From assembly GCF_051175385.1 (NCBI RefSeq), contig NZ_CP195106.1:6944001-7008000 (forward strand): a DNA stretch of 64,000 nucleotides, read 5' to 3'. Source of the DNA: Tundrisphaera lichenicola (GTDB lineage: Bacteria > Planctomycetota > Planctomycetia > Isosphaerales > Isosphaeraceae). The notes under the pieces were generated by a model. That model saw only the letters and a list, made by a program, of their open reading frames with translations, was not told the DNA's origin and ran no database searches. The position numbers and the translations under genes were made by a program. How positions within the stretch are numbered: position 1 is the stretch's first letter; every line of letters begins with the position of its first letter. This document shows positions 25,980-34,684 of the stretch, piece by piece.

Positions 25980-26637
25980 GGCCCTGGAACGGTCGAGCGA
26001 AGGAGTGGCCGGCCCGCTCCACCGGGTCGAGCCCCGGCTCAAGCTGGTCGCGACGCTGGCCTACGTCGTCGGGGTGGTCCTGACCCCCCCGGGAGCCTGG
26101 CGGGTCCTGGCCGCCGAGGGGCTCGTGCTGGCCTTCGCGATCGGCCTCTCGGGCGTCCCCCCGCGCGACCTGATCCGGCGATGGCTGGGCTTCCTGGCCC
26201 TGGTCGGCTTCCTGGCCGCGATGGTCGCGCCGGGGCACCCCGACCGCGCCCGGCTGGGACTCCCGGCTGTGGCCTCGGCGATCATCGCCAAGAACAGCAT
26301 GGCCTTCCTGGCGATGATGACCCTGGTCCACGTCACCCCGTTCCGGGTCCTCCTGGCGTCGATGGGCCGCCTGGGATTGCCCCCGCTGATGGTCTCGACC
26401 CTCCAGTTCATGGAGCGACAGATCCACATCCTCTCCGACGAGCTGGGGCGGATGGTCCAGGCTCGGAGATCCAGGACCTTCCGCCGCCATGACCGACTCG
26501 GCTTCTCGACGCTCACCGGCCTGATCGGGATGCTCTTCCTCCGGTCGTTCGAGCGAGGCGAGCGGGTCCACGCGGCGATGCTGGCCCGGGGCTGGGACGG
26601 GACCGTCCGGACCCTCGACGGACCCGACGACCGATGA
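25969..26637 (+). CDS. cbiQ: ECF transporter transmembrane component CbiQ
   Basis: 222 residues. Membrane segments around 25-45, 50-70, 80-95 and the C-terminal region; RVEPRLKLVATLAYVVGVVL is the usual N-terminal block. The coupling motifs that grip the ATPase are visible as ARRSRTF and HAAMLARGWDG (Ala-Arg-Gly type). It moves the metal released by CbiM, powered by CbiO. It overlaps cbiM by 11 bases and cbiO by 4 (ATGA), indicating strict co-translation. Confidence 0.93.
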   Translation: MRLEALERSSEGVAGPLHRVEPRLKLVATLAYVVGVVLTPPGAWRVLAAEGLVLAFAIGLSGVPPRDLIRRWLGFLALVGFLAAMVAPGHPDRARLGLPAVASAIIAKNSMAFLAMMTLVHVTPFRVLLASMGRLGLPPLMVSTLQFMERQIHILSDELGRMVQARRSRTFRRHDRLGFSTLTGLIGMLFLRSFERGERVHAAMLARGWDGTVRTLDGPDDR

Positions 26638-27491
26638 TCGACGGCGAGACCAACCCATCCCCGACGCCACTCCGGGCCACCCCGGCCGAGGTCCCCGCCA
26701 TCCGGGTCCGGGGCCTGACCTACCGGTACCCCGACGGTCGACCCGCCCTCCGAGGGGTCGACCTGACCATCATGCCCGGCGAGTCGATCGCCCTGGTCGG
26801 GCCCAACGGCGCGGGCAAGAGCACCTTCCTTCTCCACCTCAACGGGATCCTGCCGGGCAACGCCCGAGGGGCCCGGGCCATCCACGACCACGGCTCGGGC
26901 CACCCGACGGCCACCGGCAAGCCCGAGCCCGCCGTCTGGATCGACGGCCTGGAGGTCAACGCCCGGAACGCCCCCGAGGTCCGCAGGCGGGTGGGCCTGG
27001 TCTTCCAGGACCCCGACGATCAACTCTTCAGCACGTCGGTGATCGAAGACGTGGCGTTCGGCCCGTTGAATCTCGGCAAGGGGAAGGCCGAGGCCCGACG
27101 GATCGCGCTGGAGGCCCTGACGAGGGTCGACCTGGCCGACGCCGCCGACCGCCCGCCGCATCACCTGAGCTTCGGCGAGCGGAAGCGGGTCTGCCTGGCG
27201 GGAGTCCTCGCCTGCGACCCGACCGTTTTGGTCCTGGACGAGCCGACCGCCAACCTCGACCCCCGGGGGCGTCGGAGGTTCCTCGCCCTGATCCAGTCGT
27301 TGCCCTCGACCAAGCTGATCGCCACCCACGATCTGGAGATGGCCCTGGAACTCTGCAACCGGACGATCCTCCTAGACGCCGGGAAGGTGGTCGCCAACGG
27401 ACCGACCCGCGACATCCTGGGAGACACGGCCCTCCTCGAAGCCCACGGCCTGGAGATGCCCCTGAGCCTGAAGATCGGCCGACCGTCCTGA
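26634..27491 (+). CDS. cbiO: ECF transporter ATPase CbiO
   Basis: 285 residues. Walker A GPNGAGKS (56-63), Q-loop GLVFQDPDDQLFSTSVIEDV, an ABC signature in LSFGERKRVCLAGVLA (Phe for the usual Gly, as in some CbiO proteins), Walker B VLVLDEPTANLDP and the switch His in IATHDLEM. A Gly/His-containing insertion (GARAIHDHGSGHPTATGKPE) interrupts the region after Walker A; its His residues might bind metal. Last gene of the transporter operon. Confidence 0.94.
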   Translation: MIDGETNPSPTPLRATPAEVPAIRVRGLTYRYPDGRPALRGVDLTIMPGESIALVGPNGAGKSTFLLHLNGILPGNARGARAIHDHGSGHPTATGKPEPAVWIDGLEVNARNAPEVRRRVGLVFQDPDDQLFSTSVIEDVAFGPLNLGKGKAEARRIALEALTRVDLADAADRPPHHLSFGERKRVCLAGVLACDPTVLVLDEPTANLDPRGRRRFLALIQSLPSTKLIATHDLEMALELCNRTILLDAGKVVANGPTRDILGDTALLEAHGLEMPLSLKIGRPS

Positions 27492-27533
27492 TTGACGCCC
27501 GAACCCCCGCCGGAGATCGCGAGGCCGGAGGAG

Positions 27534-27622
27534 ACCCTCACCCGGCCTTCGGCCACCCTCTCCCGGGGGGAGAGGAATTGTTTTGCTCCCTCTCCCCCGG
27601 GGAGAGGGCCGGGGTGAGGGGG
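27534..27622. repeat. long GC-rich hairpin repeat, fullest copy
   Basis: Outer arms CCCTCACCCGGCC and GGCCGGGGTGAGGG enclose two inner hairpins built of CCCTCTCCC / GGGGAGAGG words, with AATTGTTTTGCT between them. It lies 43 bases after cbiO and may terminate its transcript. Shorter relatives occur near 2.6, 20.0, 33.0 and 48.7 kb. The whole gap 27492-27807 holds this repeat and a possible promoter, but no gene. Confidence 0.7.
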
Positions 27623-27701
27623 ACCGGCTCCGCGCGTCGAACGCGAACAATAACCACAAAAATGCACAAATTAACCAATACTCTTATTCGATTTTGATTC
27701 A

Positions 27702-27730
27702 TTGGCTAGCCGATCCCGGGATGCTATCCT
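27702..27730 (+). promoter_or_regulatory. possible promoter of the multiheme cytochrome
   Basis: TTGGCT (27702-27707), a 17-base spacer, and TATCCT (27725-27730); each box matches consensus in four of six positions. It follows an AT-rich stretch (27640-27700) and lies 77 bases before the chosen TTG start. Confidence 0.3.
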
Positions 27731-27807
27731 GAAGCCCCAAATTGGGCCGACCACGGCCCGAGGCCCGCGCCGGGGAGACCGGCCTTCGCCCCGCCGAGGA
27801 GTCTCGC

Positions 27808-29010
27808 TTGACCAGCCCCAGCCACGAGCCCGGCCCGGACATCAAGCCCGAGCCCCCCGGGATGCCGGGCGCCTTGAAAGAGGTCGCAATCATCGCGGTT
27901 GCTTTATCCGCACTGCTGGCCGGGCTGATCGCCTGGTCGCGGTCGGGTCCGGGGCCGGTCGGGCCGGGGGCGGCTCGACCCTCGGCGGATCCCAAAGGCC
28001 CGGTCGCCTCGCTCTTCGCCGGGGACCGGGCCTGCGAGACCTGCCACCCAGGCGAGGCGGCCTCGCACCGCCAATCCGGCCATTCGCAGACCCTCCACCG
28101 GGCCGCCGACCGCGCGAAGCTCCTCGACGGTCGGGCCGTCGCCGACGAGGAATTCGACGCGACCTGGGACTATTCGCTCCGCGATGGCACCTTGACGGCG
28201 AGGCGGACCGAGGCGGACCAGGGCGTCGACTACATCCTCGACTATGCCTTCGGCTCGGGTCATCATGCCACGACCTTCGTCGGCATGACCGACCGGACCC
28301 CCTCGGACGCGGCGCTCCTGGAGCACCGGATGACCTACTTCGCCCGCGACGGTTCGTTGCACACCACGCCGGGCCAGGCGAAGGACGCGACCCTGGACCG
28401 ACACGAGCTTTCGCCGGCCGGGAGGGCTCATGGCGTCGGCAAGACGCTCGAGTGCTTCGAGTGCCACTCGACGCTCCTCTCCGAGGACGGCGGGCGGGTG
28501 CTCGACCTTGCGACGATGGTCCCCAACATCAGCTGCGAGCGATGCCACGGACCGGGCCGCGACCACATCAAGGACGCCCGGAACGGGGTGATCGGGCTCC
28601 GGATGCCGTTCGGGGCGGGGCGAGAGCCCGCCGAGCGCCAGATGCGGCTCTGCGGCCAGTGCCACCGACACCCCGACATGGCCCCCGCCGGCTCGATTCA
28701 TCCGGCGAACCTGGAGATCGTCCGCTATCAGCCGGTCGGCCTGATGCAATCGAAGTGCTATACCCGGACCCCGGGCGGGATCTCCTGCACCACCTGCCAC
28801 GACCCCCACGCCAGCGTCTCGGCCGACTCCAAATCCTACGAGGCCTCCTGCCTCGATTGCCACTCCGACCGACCGCAGGTCCTCTGCCCCGTCTCGCCGA
28901 CCTCCGGCTGCATCTCCTGCCACATGCCGGCCCGCGATGCCGGCCAGGAGGTCATGTTCCACGACCACTGGATCCGGGCCCGCCCGGCCTCGCCGACCGG
29001 TGCCGATTGA
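27808..29010 (+). CDS. membrane-anchored heptaheme c-type cytochrome
   Basis: About 400 residues from a TTG at 27808, chosen because GAGGAG stands 6 bases upstream; an earlier TTG at 27742 has no such site. One membrane helix near the N-terminus (VAIIAVALSALLAGLIAW) anchors it. Seven CxxCH motifs are present in order: CETCH, CFECH, CERCH, CGQCH, CTTCH, CLDCH, CISCH. Spacing and phrases such as SCERCHGPGRDH and ISCTTCHDPHAS fit the multiheme cytochromes related to the c554/doubled-CxxCH type common in planctomycetes. It would carry electrons in the periplasm. No partner oxidoreductase lies beside it, and the RND gene converges 61 bases downstream. Confidence 0.9.
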   Translation: MTSPSHEPGPDIKPEPPGMPGALKEVAIIAVALSALLAGLIAWSRSGPGPVGPGAARPSADPKGPVASLFAGDRACETCHPGEAASHRQSGHSQTLHRAADRAKLLDGRAVADEEFDATWDYSLRDGTLTARRTEADQGVDYILDYAFGSGHHATTFVGMTDRTPSDAALLEHRMTYFARDGSLHTTPGQAKDATLDRHELSPAGRAHGVGKTLECFECHSTLLSEDGGRVLDLATMVPNISCERCHGPGRDHIKDARNGVIGLRMPFGAGREPAERQMRLCGQCHRHPDMAPAGSIHPANLEIVRYQPVGLMQSKCYTRTPGGISCTTCHDPHASVSADSKSYEASCLDCHSDRPQVLCPVSPTSGCISCHMPARDAGQEVMFHDHWIRARPASPTGAD

Positions 29011-29071
29011 CCGGTCGACGTCCCCCTCCCCCCGAAATTCGACGGGGAGGACGCCGGGGGATCGACAACGC

Positions 29072-32000
29072 TCACCGATCCGATTCCGCCTCGATCTCCT
29101 CGGACGAATTGTCTTGGGATAGGGACTGGTCGGGCTTGTCCTTGACCAGGAGCGAGTAGAGGCAGGGCAGGATGAAGAGGGTCCCGGGGCCTCCGGCCAT
29201 GAGCCCTCCGAGGATGGCCCGGGCCAGGGGGGCGTTGGCCTCGGAGCCGCGCTCGATCGCCAGGGCGGCGGGGACCATCGCGAAGAAGGCCGCCAGGGCC
29301 GTCATGGTGACGGGTCGAACGCGGATCACCGCCGCCTTGCGGATGGCGTCGAAGACCGAGATCCGCTGGTGCTTGCGCAACTCCTGCGCGTAGTCGGTCA
29401 TCAGCACGGTGTTCGAGACCGAGATCCCCACGATGAAGATCACGCCCAGGAGCGATTGCACATTCATCGCCGTCCCGGTCAGGTAGAGCATCGGCAGGAC
29501 GCCGGTCAGGACCAGCGGCACCACCAGGATGACGCAGAGCGGAACGACATACGAACGGACCAGCGCGACCATCAGGAAGTAGATCAGCAGGACGGCCAGG
29601 ATCAGGCCGATCCCCAGGTCGCGGAAGGTCTGCTGCATCCGGGCGTACTCGCCGCTCAGGAGGATCTGCGAGCCCGACATCGGCTCCCGGGACAGCGAAT
29701 CCGCCGAGGCCGGGTCGTAGGGGGCCCAGCCTCCACCGGGCAGCTTCCGGCCGAACTCGTCGATCATCCCGGCCACATCGTCGGCGACGTGGCCCAGGTC
29801 GCGCCCCTCCACCCCCATGGTCAGGTCGATCGAGGGCTGGATGTTGTTGTGGGTGATCTCGGTCGGGACCGTGGTCCGGGTGATCGTGGCGAGGGTCCGG
29901 AGCGGGACCGGCGCGGACTGCAAGGCCCCGGTGATCGGGATGTCCAGCATCGTCTCGAGCGAGACGATGTCCTTCTCGGGATAAGCGACGCCGACGAAGT
30001 ACTGGTTGTGCGACTTGCTATCGATCCAGAAGTTCTTCTTGTTGAACGAGATCGACGAGTTCAGGGCCGAGACCACGTTGCGCATCACGTCCTCCTGGGT
30101 CATCCCCAGGTCGGCGGACTTGGTCCGGTCGACGTTGACGACGTACTCGGGGTAGTTCTGGCGCTGGATGACCCGGGCGTCGACGATCCCGTCGATTTTG
30201 CGGACCTCCTCCAGGATGATCGAGGCGATCTGGGCCGACTTGGCCAGATTCTTGCCGGTGACCCGGACGTTCAGCGGCGTCGACTTGCCCTCATTCAGGG
30301 CGCCTCGGATCAGGCCCCCGGTGTCGAAGGCGAATTCCAGGTTGGCGAAGCGCCGCTCCCCGGCGAGGGCCGAGCGGATCTTCGAGGCATATTCCTGGGC
30401 CGAGTGGCCCCGATGCTCGGCGAGCTGGATCTTGAGCATCGCGTCCATCGGGCCGGCGTTCTGGGTGTACGCGGCGGACCAGTCGGCCGTCACGCCGATC
30501 TCGGAGACGATCAGCTCCAGGTCGTGCTCGGGGACCTGCTCGCGGACGAATCCCTCGACCTCGGCGACCAGGTCGTTGGTGATCTCGATCCGGGTCCCGC
30601 TGGGGGCCCGGACGGCCATCTCGAACGAGCCGGAGTCGGCCTCGGGGAAGAACTCGCGACGGACGACCGGCGAGAGCACCCCGATCGTCAGCGCCAGGAG
30701 CCCGAAGGCGAAGGCGATCGTCCTCCGGGGTCGGGCCAGGACGAAATCGAGCCCCATGGCGTAGGCGGCGATCGTCCGGTCGATGCCCGACTCCCAGCGG
30801 GCGAACGCCCGGGCGACCATGCCCCGGCCTTCGCCCGCTTCGGAATCGGGAGCGGAGTGGCCGTGCGACTTCAGCCACGCGGCGCTGCAGACCGGGACCA
30901 GCGTCCAGGAGAGGAGGCAGGCCGAGCACATCGCGAAGGCCACGGCCAGCGTCATCGGCCGGAACAGGAACTCGCCCATGCCCGGCATCAGGGCCAGCGG
31001 AGAGAGGACCAGGAAGGTGCAGAGGGTCGCCACCAGGACCGGCATCGCCACCTCGCTGGCCCCTTCGTAGGCCGCCTCCTCCGGCGAGGCCCCCAGGCCC
31101 AGGTGCCGGTGGGTATTCTCCAGGCAGACGATCGCGCTATCGACCATCGGCCCGATCGCCAGCGAGAAGCCGGAGAGGGTCATCACGTTGATCGTGTTGC
31201 CGGTGGCGTACAGGCAGACCGTGGCCGCCAGGACCGCCAGCGGCAGCGTCAAGATCGCGATCACCGTCATCCGGATCTGGCCCAGGAACAGCAGGATCAC
31301 CAGCGAACAGAGCAAGGCCCCCAGGATGCCCTCCTGGACCAGGCTGGAGATCGACTGGCGGACGTAGACCGACTGGTCCATCACCAGCTTGAGGCCGATG
31401 CCCGGCTTGCTGAGCCGGGACTGCATGTCCTCGAGCGATCCCTTGATGGTGTCGATCACCTTCAAGGTGCTGGCGCCCAGCTGGCGAAAGACCGGGATGT
31501 AGACCTGCTTCCGGCCATCGACCCGGACGATATTGGTCTGGATGAACGAGGAGTCCTTGGGGGTGGCCACATCCTTCATGAAGGCCGCATTGCCGTGGAC
31601 CGTCCTGAGCGGGATATCCCCCATTTCCTCGACATAATCGTACATCGAGTTCGAGCCGATGGCGTAGTCGGTCCCGCCGAACTTGGCATCACCGGCCGGC
31701 AGGAAGACGTTGTAGTTGTCCATCGCCTTCATGACGTTCAGCGGCGAGAGGCCCCGGGCCTGCAGCTTGTCGCGGTCCAGGTACAGCATCACGGCGCGGA
31801 CCTTGCCGCCGTAGACCACCGGGGCCACGGCACCGGGCTGGGCCATGATCATGTTCCGGACTTCATAACGTCCCACGTCGTAGAGCGTCGCCTCGTTCTC
31901 GGCCTCGCTGTTCAGGGCGACCAGCCCGATCGGCGTGGAGCTGGTCGGGTCGAATGGCAGGACCACCGGCGGCAGAGTGCCCGGCGGCAGGTTGGGCACC

Positions 32001-32347
32001 GAGGCCAGGGCCAGCGAATTGACCTGGGTCAGGGCCCCGTTGGGGTCAACGTCCCCCTGGAAGTAGTCGCGGACGATGCTGGCACCCACGATCGAACGCG
32101 ACTCCTGCCGCGACAGCCCGTTGGCCTGACCCACCCAGCGCTCCATCCGGCTGGTGATGTCCTTCTCCATCCCCTCGGCGGGCATCCCCCCGTAGAAGGT
32201 CAGCACCTGGACCGCCGGGCTCTTGAAGACCGGCAGGATATCGACCGGGATCATGAAGATGCAGAGCGTGCCGATCAGCAGGATCGTGAGGCAAAACACG
32301 GTCACGGCATAGGGATTATCGAGCGATGCGCGAATCAGTCGGTTCAT
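29072..32347 (-). CDS. RND-family efflux permease (AcrB/CusA superfamily)
   Basis: 1091 residues, the normal RND length. It starts MNRLIRASLDNPYAV followed by the first membrane helix and IPVDILPVFKSPAVQV; two large periplasmic loops and twelve helices are seen, with the proton-relay helix GPMVDSAIVCLENTHRH (a single Asp rather than the Asp-Asp of drug pumps). The mirror-image second half ends GRAILGGLMAGGPGTLFILPCLYSL. Neither the periplasmic adaptor nor the outer-membrane channel gene is adjacent, so these must be encoded elsewhere. The start has GGAGG 10 bases upstream. The small secreted-protein gene lies 124 bases upstream on the same strand. Substrate (metal or organic) is not decided. 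Confidence 0.93.
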   Translation of the reverse strand: MNRLIRASLDNPYAVTVFCLTILLIGTLCIFMIPVDILPVFKSPAVQVLTFYGGMPAEGMEKDITSRMERWVGQANGLSRQESRSIVGASIVRDYFQGDVDPNGALTQVNSLALASVPNLPPGTLPPVVLPFDPTSSTPIGLVALNSEAENEATLYDVGRYEVRNMIMAQPGAVAPVVYGGKVRAVMLYLDRDKLQARGLSPLNVMKAMDNYNVFLPAGDAKFGGTDYAIGSNSMYDYVEEMGDIPLRTVHGNAAFMKDVATPKDSSFIQTNIVRVDGRKQVYIPVFRQLGASTLKVIDTIKGSLEDMQSRLSKPGIGLKLVMDQSVYVRQSISSLVQEGILGALLCSLVILLFLGQIRMTVIAILTLPLAVLAATVCLYATGNTINVMTLSGFSLAIGPMVDSAIVCLENTHRHLGLGASPEEAAYEGASEVAMPVLVATLCTFLVLSPLALMPGMGEFLFRPMTLAVAFAMCSACLLSWTLVPVCSAAWLKSHGHSAPDSEAGEGRGMVARAFARWESGIDRTIAAYAMGLDFVLARPRRTIAFAFGLLALTIGVLSPVVRREFFPEADSGSFEMAVRAPSGTRIEITNDLVAEVEGFVREQVPEHDLELIVSEIGVTADWSAAYTQNAGPMDAMLKIQLAEHRGHSAQEYASKIRSALAGERRFANLEFAFDTGGLIRGALNEGKSTPLNVRVTGKNLAKSAQIASIILEEVRKIDGIVDARVIQRQNYPEYVVNVDRTKSADLGMTQEDVMRNVVSALNSSISFNKKNFWIDSKSHNQYFVGVAYPEKDIVSLETMLDIPITGALQSAPVPLRTLATITRTTVPTEITHNNIQPSIDLTMGVEGRDLGHVADDVAGMIDEFGRKLPGGGWAPYDPASADSLSREPMSGSQILLSGEYARMQQTFRDLGIGLILAVLLIYFLMVALVRSYVVPLCVILVVPLVLTGVLPMLYLTGTAMNVQSLLGVIFIVGISVSNTVLMTDYAQELRKHQRISVFDAIRKAAVIRVRPVTMTALAAFFAMVPAALAIERGSEANAPLARAILGGLMAGGPGTLFILPCLYSLLVKDKPDQSLSQDNSSEEIEAESDR

Positions 32348-32471
32348 GGCTCGCCGGGGCCTCCGCAGTTAGGGCTCCTGGAATAGGTGACGACGTGACG
32401 GCCCCGGCCCGCGACAAGCACGCGGTGGGGAGGGACTCTCCCGGTTCAAGCCGGAGAACCGTCGGCGTCGG

Positions 32472-32798
32472 CTAACAGCGGAGGTGGAGCCTGGTCCAGG
32501 CGGCGGGCGAGCAGGGTGTGGGGCTGGTGACCCTGGCGATCGAGTCGAGCCAGCGAGGGAGGAGCCGGGAGGGTCGGGCCTTCGCCCGTTCGCCCAGGCT
32601 GAAACGGGCCGACACCTGGCAGGAGTCGGCCCGGAACGACGAGACGACGCGATGTCGCCCTCGTGCGTGAGTCGTGTTCTTGGCGGGGGCGGGCTCGTGC
32701 CTCGCGGCGTCCTGGATCAACAACCCCGCCATCTCCGGCGGCGGGAGCGCCGCGGAGATCAGCAAGAGGAGCGATAACGCCCGCCAAGGCTGAATCAT
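32472..32798 (-). CDS. small secreted hypothetical protein upstream of RND pump
   Basis: 108 residues from the ATG at 32798, with GGAG 9 bases upstream. It begins with a signal-peptide-like segment (MIQPWRALSLLLLISAALPP) and continues with a basic, Ser/Arg-rich mature part holding three Cys (SCQVSARFSLGERAKARP, TPCSPAA, HLRC). I do not recognise a family. It is on the same strand as the RND permease and may belong to the same transcript. An overlapping longer frame exists, but it is Arg/Gly/Pro-rich antisense-type sequence. It could be a small periplasmic accessory or metal-binding protein; that is speculation. Confidence 0.5.
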   Translation of the reverse strand: MIQPWRALSLLLLISAALPPPEMAGLLIQDAARHEPAPAKNTTHARGRHRVVSSFRADSCQVSARFSLGERAKARPSRLLPRWLDSIARVTSPTPCSPAAWTRLHLRC

Positions 32799-33139
32799 AT
32801 GACCAGCTCCGGAATCCGGAGTGTTGATAAACGTGCACGACTTTTATGGATCAGAAGGGGTGGGAATGTCACGGGCATTATACGAATCCCCTCCAATTCA
32901 AACAATCCTTTCTCGCAGATGCCTTCGAAACCAAAAATCTGGTGGTGGCACGGAGGGAAGAGCGAGGGGCTTTCCGACTCCCACTCCCACCGGGAGAGTG
33001 CCGGGTCGAGGGTGATTCATCCTCGAGTGGCCCTCGTGTCATGGCACTGGAACATCACCAATTGTGTGTTAATGGGCCGATCTCGCGGAGGAATGTATCA
33101 GGGAGATCCCCCGGACCATCGTCCCTCGCGAGCACCGCC
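32799..33139. other. 341-base divergent intergenic region with a degenerate repeat
   Basis: Comparatively AT-rich over 32820-32940 (for example TTGATAAACGTGCACGAC). At 32982-33000 it holds CACTCCCACCGGGAGAGTG followed by CCGGGTCGAGGGTG, which shares word order with the GC-rich hairpin repeat at 27.5 kb. Promoters for the flanking divergent genes must lie here but are not obvious. Confidence 0.4.
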
Positions 33140-34210
33140 ATGATCGTCTCCGAAGCCCGGATCGCCGCCAATCGCCGGAATGCACTCAAGAGCACCGGCC
33201 CGAAGACCGAGGAGGGCAAGGCGAAGTCGCGCGCCAATGCGTTGAAGCATGGCCTCTGCTCGGCGATCGTCGTTCCCGAGGACATCGCGACCCTCCAGGC
33301 CCGATCCGATGCCTACTTCTACACGCTCAAGCCCCAGAATCATTTCCATTCCTGGATCGTCGACCAGGTCGCCCTGCTCAGCCTGCGGATCGACCGCTGC
33401 GAGCGGATCGAGCGCCGGGTCCGCGACAAGGTCTCCTTGCGCGCGGAACTGACCTGGGACGACGACCGTCGGCTGGAGATGGCCCAGCTCGGCGGGATGA
33501 TCGGCAAGCGCCCCGACGAGGTGGTCGAGGCGTTGCGCCGGACCCCTCAGGGGTGCGAATGGTTGATGACCCGCTGGGCGATGCTGGCCCATGCCGCCGA
33601 CATGAAGGGGTCGTGGACCCCCGAACAAACGGCCCTGGCGTTCGACCTGCTGGGCACCCCCTCCGAGTTCCGCGAGGGGCACCGGCCGGGGGCCTCGCTC
33701 GACCTGGAAGGGAAGTTGATCGGGCCGGCCGACGACCCGGCCGTCGTGGCCCGTCGCGAGATCGCCGCCCTCAAGGAGCGTCGCGATCTGGTGAGCGACC
33801 TCGACGAGGTCGAGCGGGCGTTGGCCAGTTCCGACCTGACCAACGACTCGGACCCGGAGTTGCGGAGGCTCCGGCGTTACGAGTCGGGGCTGCATCGGAG
33901 GCTCCGGTGGTGCCTCTCGCAGCTCAAGTATGAGTCGCCGCACCGGGGCCCGCATCCCGATATGTTCCCGCAATGGAAGGGCGTGCCCGAGGCCGAAGCC
34001 AGGCCCGAGCCGGCCCCCGAGAAGCCTCTGGAGCCCTGGCAGATGTCGGCGCCGTTCCCGCCGTTCGACCTCCTGCCGGAGGAGTTCCCCGCCCCGGGCG
34101 AGGAGGTGGACCTGCCGAGGATCATCGCCTCGCGGGCCGAGAAGCGGCTGAAGCGGGCCGAGGACCGTCGAGAGGCCCGACGCCGCAAGGTCGAACGCCT
34201 CCGCGCCTGA
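33140..34210 (+). CDS. protein of the ANRRNALKSTGP N-terminal family, function unknown
   Basis: 356 residues from the ATG at 33140 (MIVSEARIAANRRNALKSTG). The block ANRRNALKSTGPKTEEGKAK, followed by SRANALKHGL, is a widely distributed N-terminal motif seen in many high-GC bacteria, often in several copies per genome; no biochemical role is known to me. The middle is helical and charged, the region ESPHRGPHPDMF is followed by a Pro-rich linker, and the C-terminus is a very basic helix (KRLKRAEDRREARRRKVERL), suggesting nucleic-acid contact. No signal peptide or membrane segment. It is flanked by long gaps, consistent with an autonomous, possibly mobile-element-associated gene. Confidence 0.8.
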   Translation: MIVSEARIAANRRNALKSTGPKTEEGKAKSRANALKHGLCSAIVVPEDIATLQARSDAYFYTLKPQNHFHSWIVDQVALLSLRIDRCERIERRVRDKVSLRAELTWDDDRRLEMAQLGGMIGKRPDEVVEALRRTPQGCEWLMTRWAMLAHAADMKGSWTPEQTALAFDLLGTPSEFREGHRPGASLDLEGKLIGPADDPAVVARREIAALKERRDLVSDLDEVERALASSDLTNDSDPELRRLRRYESGLHRRLRWCLSQLKYESPHRGPHPDMFPQWKGVPEAEARPEPAPEKPLEPWQMSAPFPPFDLLPEEFPAPGEEVDLPRIIASRAEKRLKRAEDRREARRRKVERLRA

Positions 34211-34684
34211 GGTTTGCGCCGAACGATCTCGATGTGGCGCGTGCCTCGCCCGGCCTACCGGATCGAGGTCGCCCCCGCGCGCTTCAAGCTCGCCATCATC
34301 GGAATGATAACACAATACATGTACAAATTACTTAATATCAATCGTCAATTTCCCCGAAATCCCTCCACATTGGCCGCCTCGGGCCCCTTCCAGGTCGGTC
34401 AATGAGCCCTGGCTCGGGTCGTCCCGGATCGGAGCCATTTTCCGGGCGAAACGAAGCCAATCCGCCGGCCCGAGGATGTTGCCGAAAGATGTCGACGGGC
34501 CATTTCCCCTTGTCAATCCGTCGAGATCGTCTCATGATGACAGGCCTCCTCAAGCAAGGCTCGGAACGATCGGCCCGGCGGCCCCCCGCGGCCTCGCCGC
34601 CCCGGTTCGATCTCGCTCTCGATTTCCACCAACTCGACGTGACATCACCGGCCCGGACTCGGGCGGGGGCGGAGTTCACCGACA
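34211..34684. other. 474-base gap without a convincing gene
   Basis: Moderately AT-rich around 34300-34350 (AATACATGTACAAATTACTT includes a short palindrome, ACATGT). One open frame crosses the later part and runs into the protease gene in another phase, but it has Arg/Pro-rich shadow composition. The protease promoter probably lies here. Confidence 0.5.

Noticed and set aside
29369..32386. Plus-strand open frame of about 1,000 codons opposite the RND permease
   Set aside because: His/Arg/Asp/Gln-rich shadow translation with no domain; the minus strand is a complete RND protein.
32446..32838. Alternative 130-codon minus frame overlapping the small secreted protein gene
   Set aside because: Arg/Pro/Gly-rich without a signal peptide; the other frame has a ribosome binding site and signal peptide.
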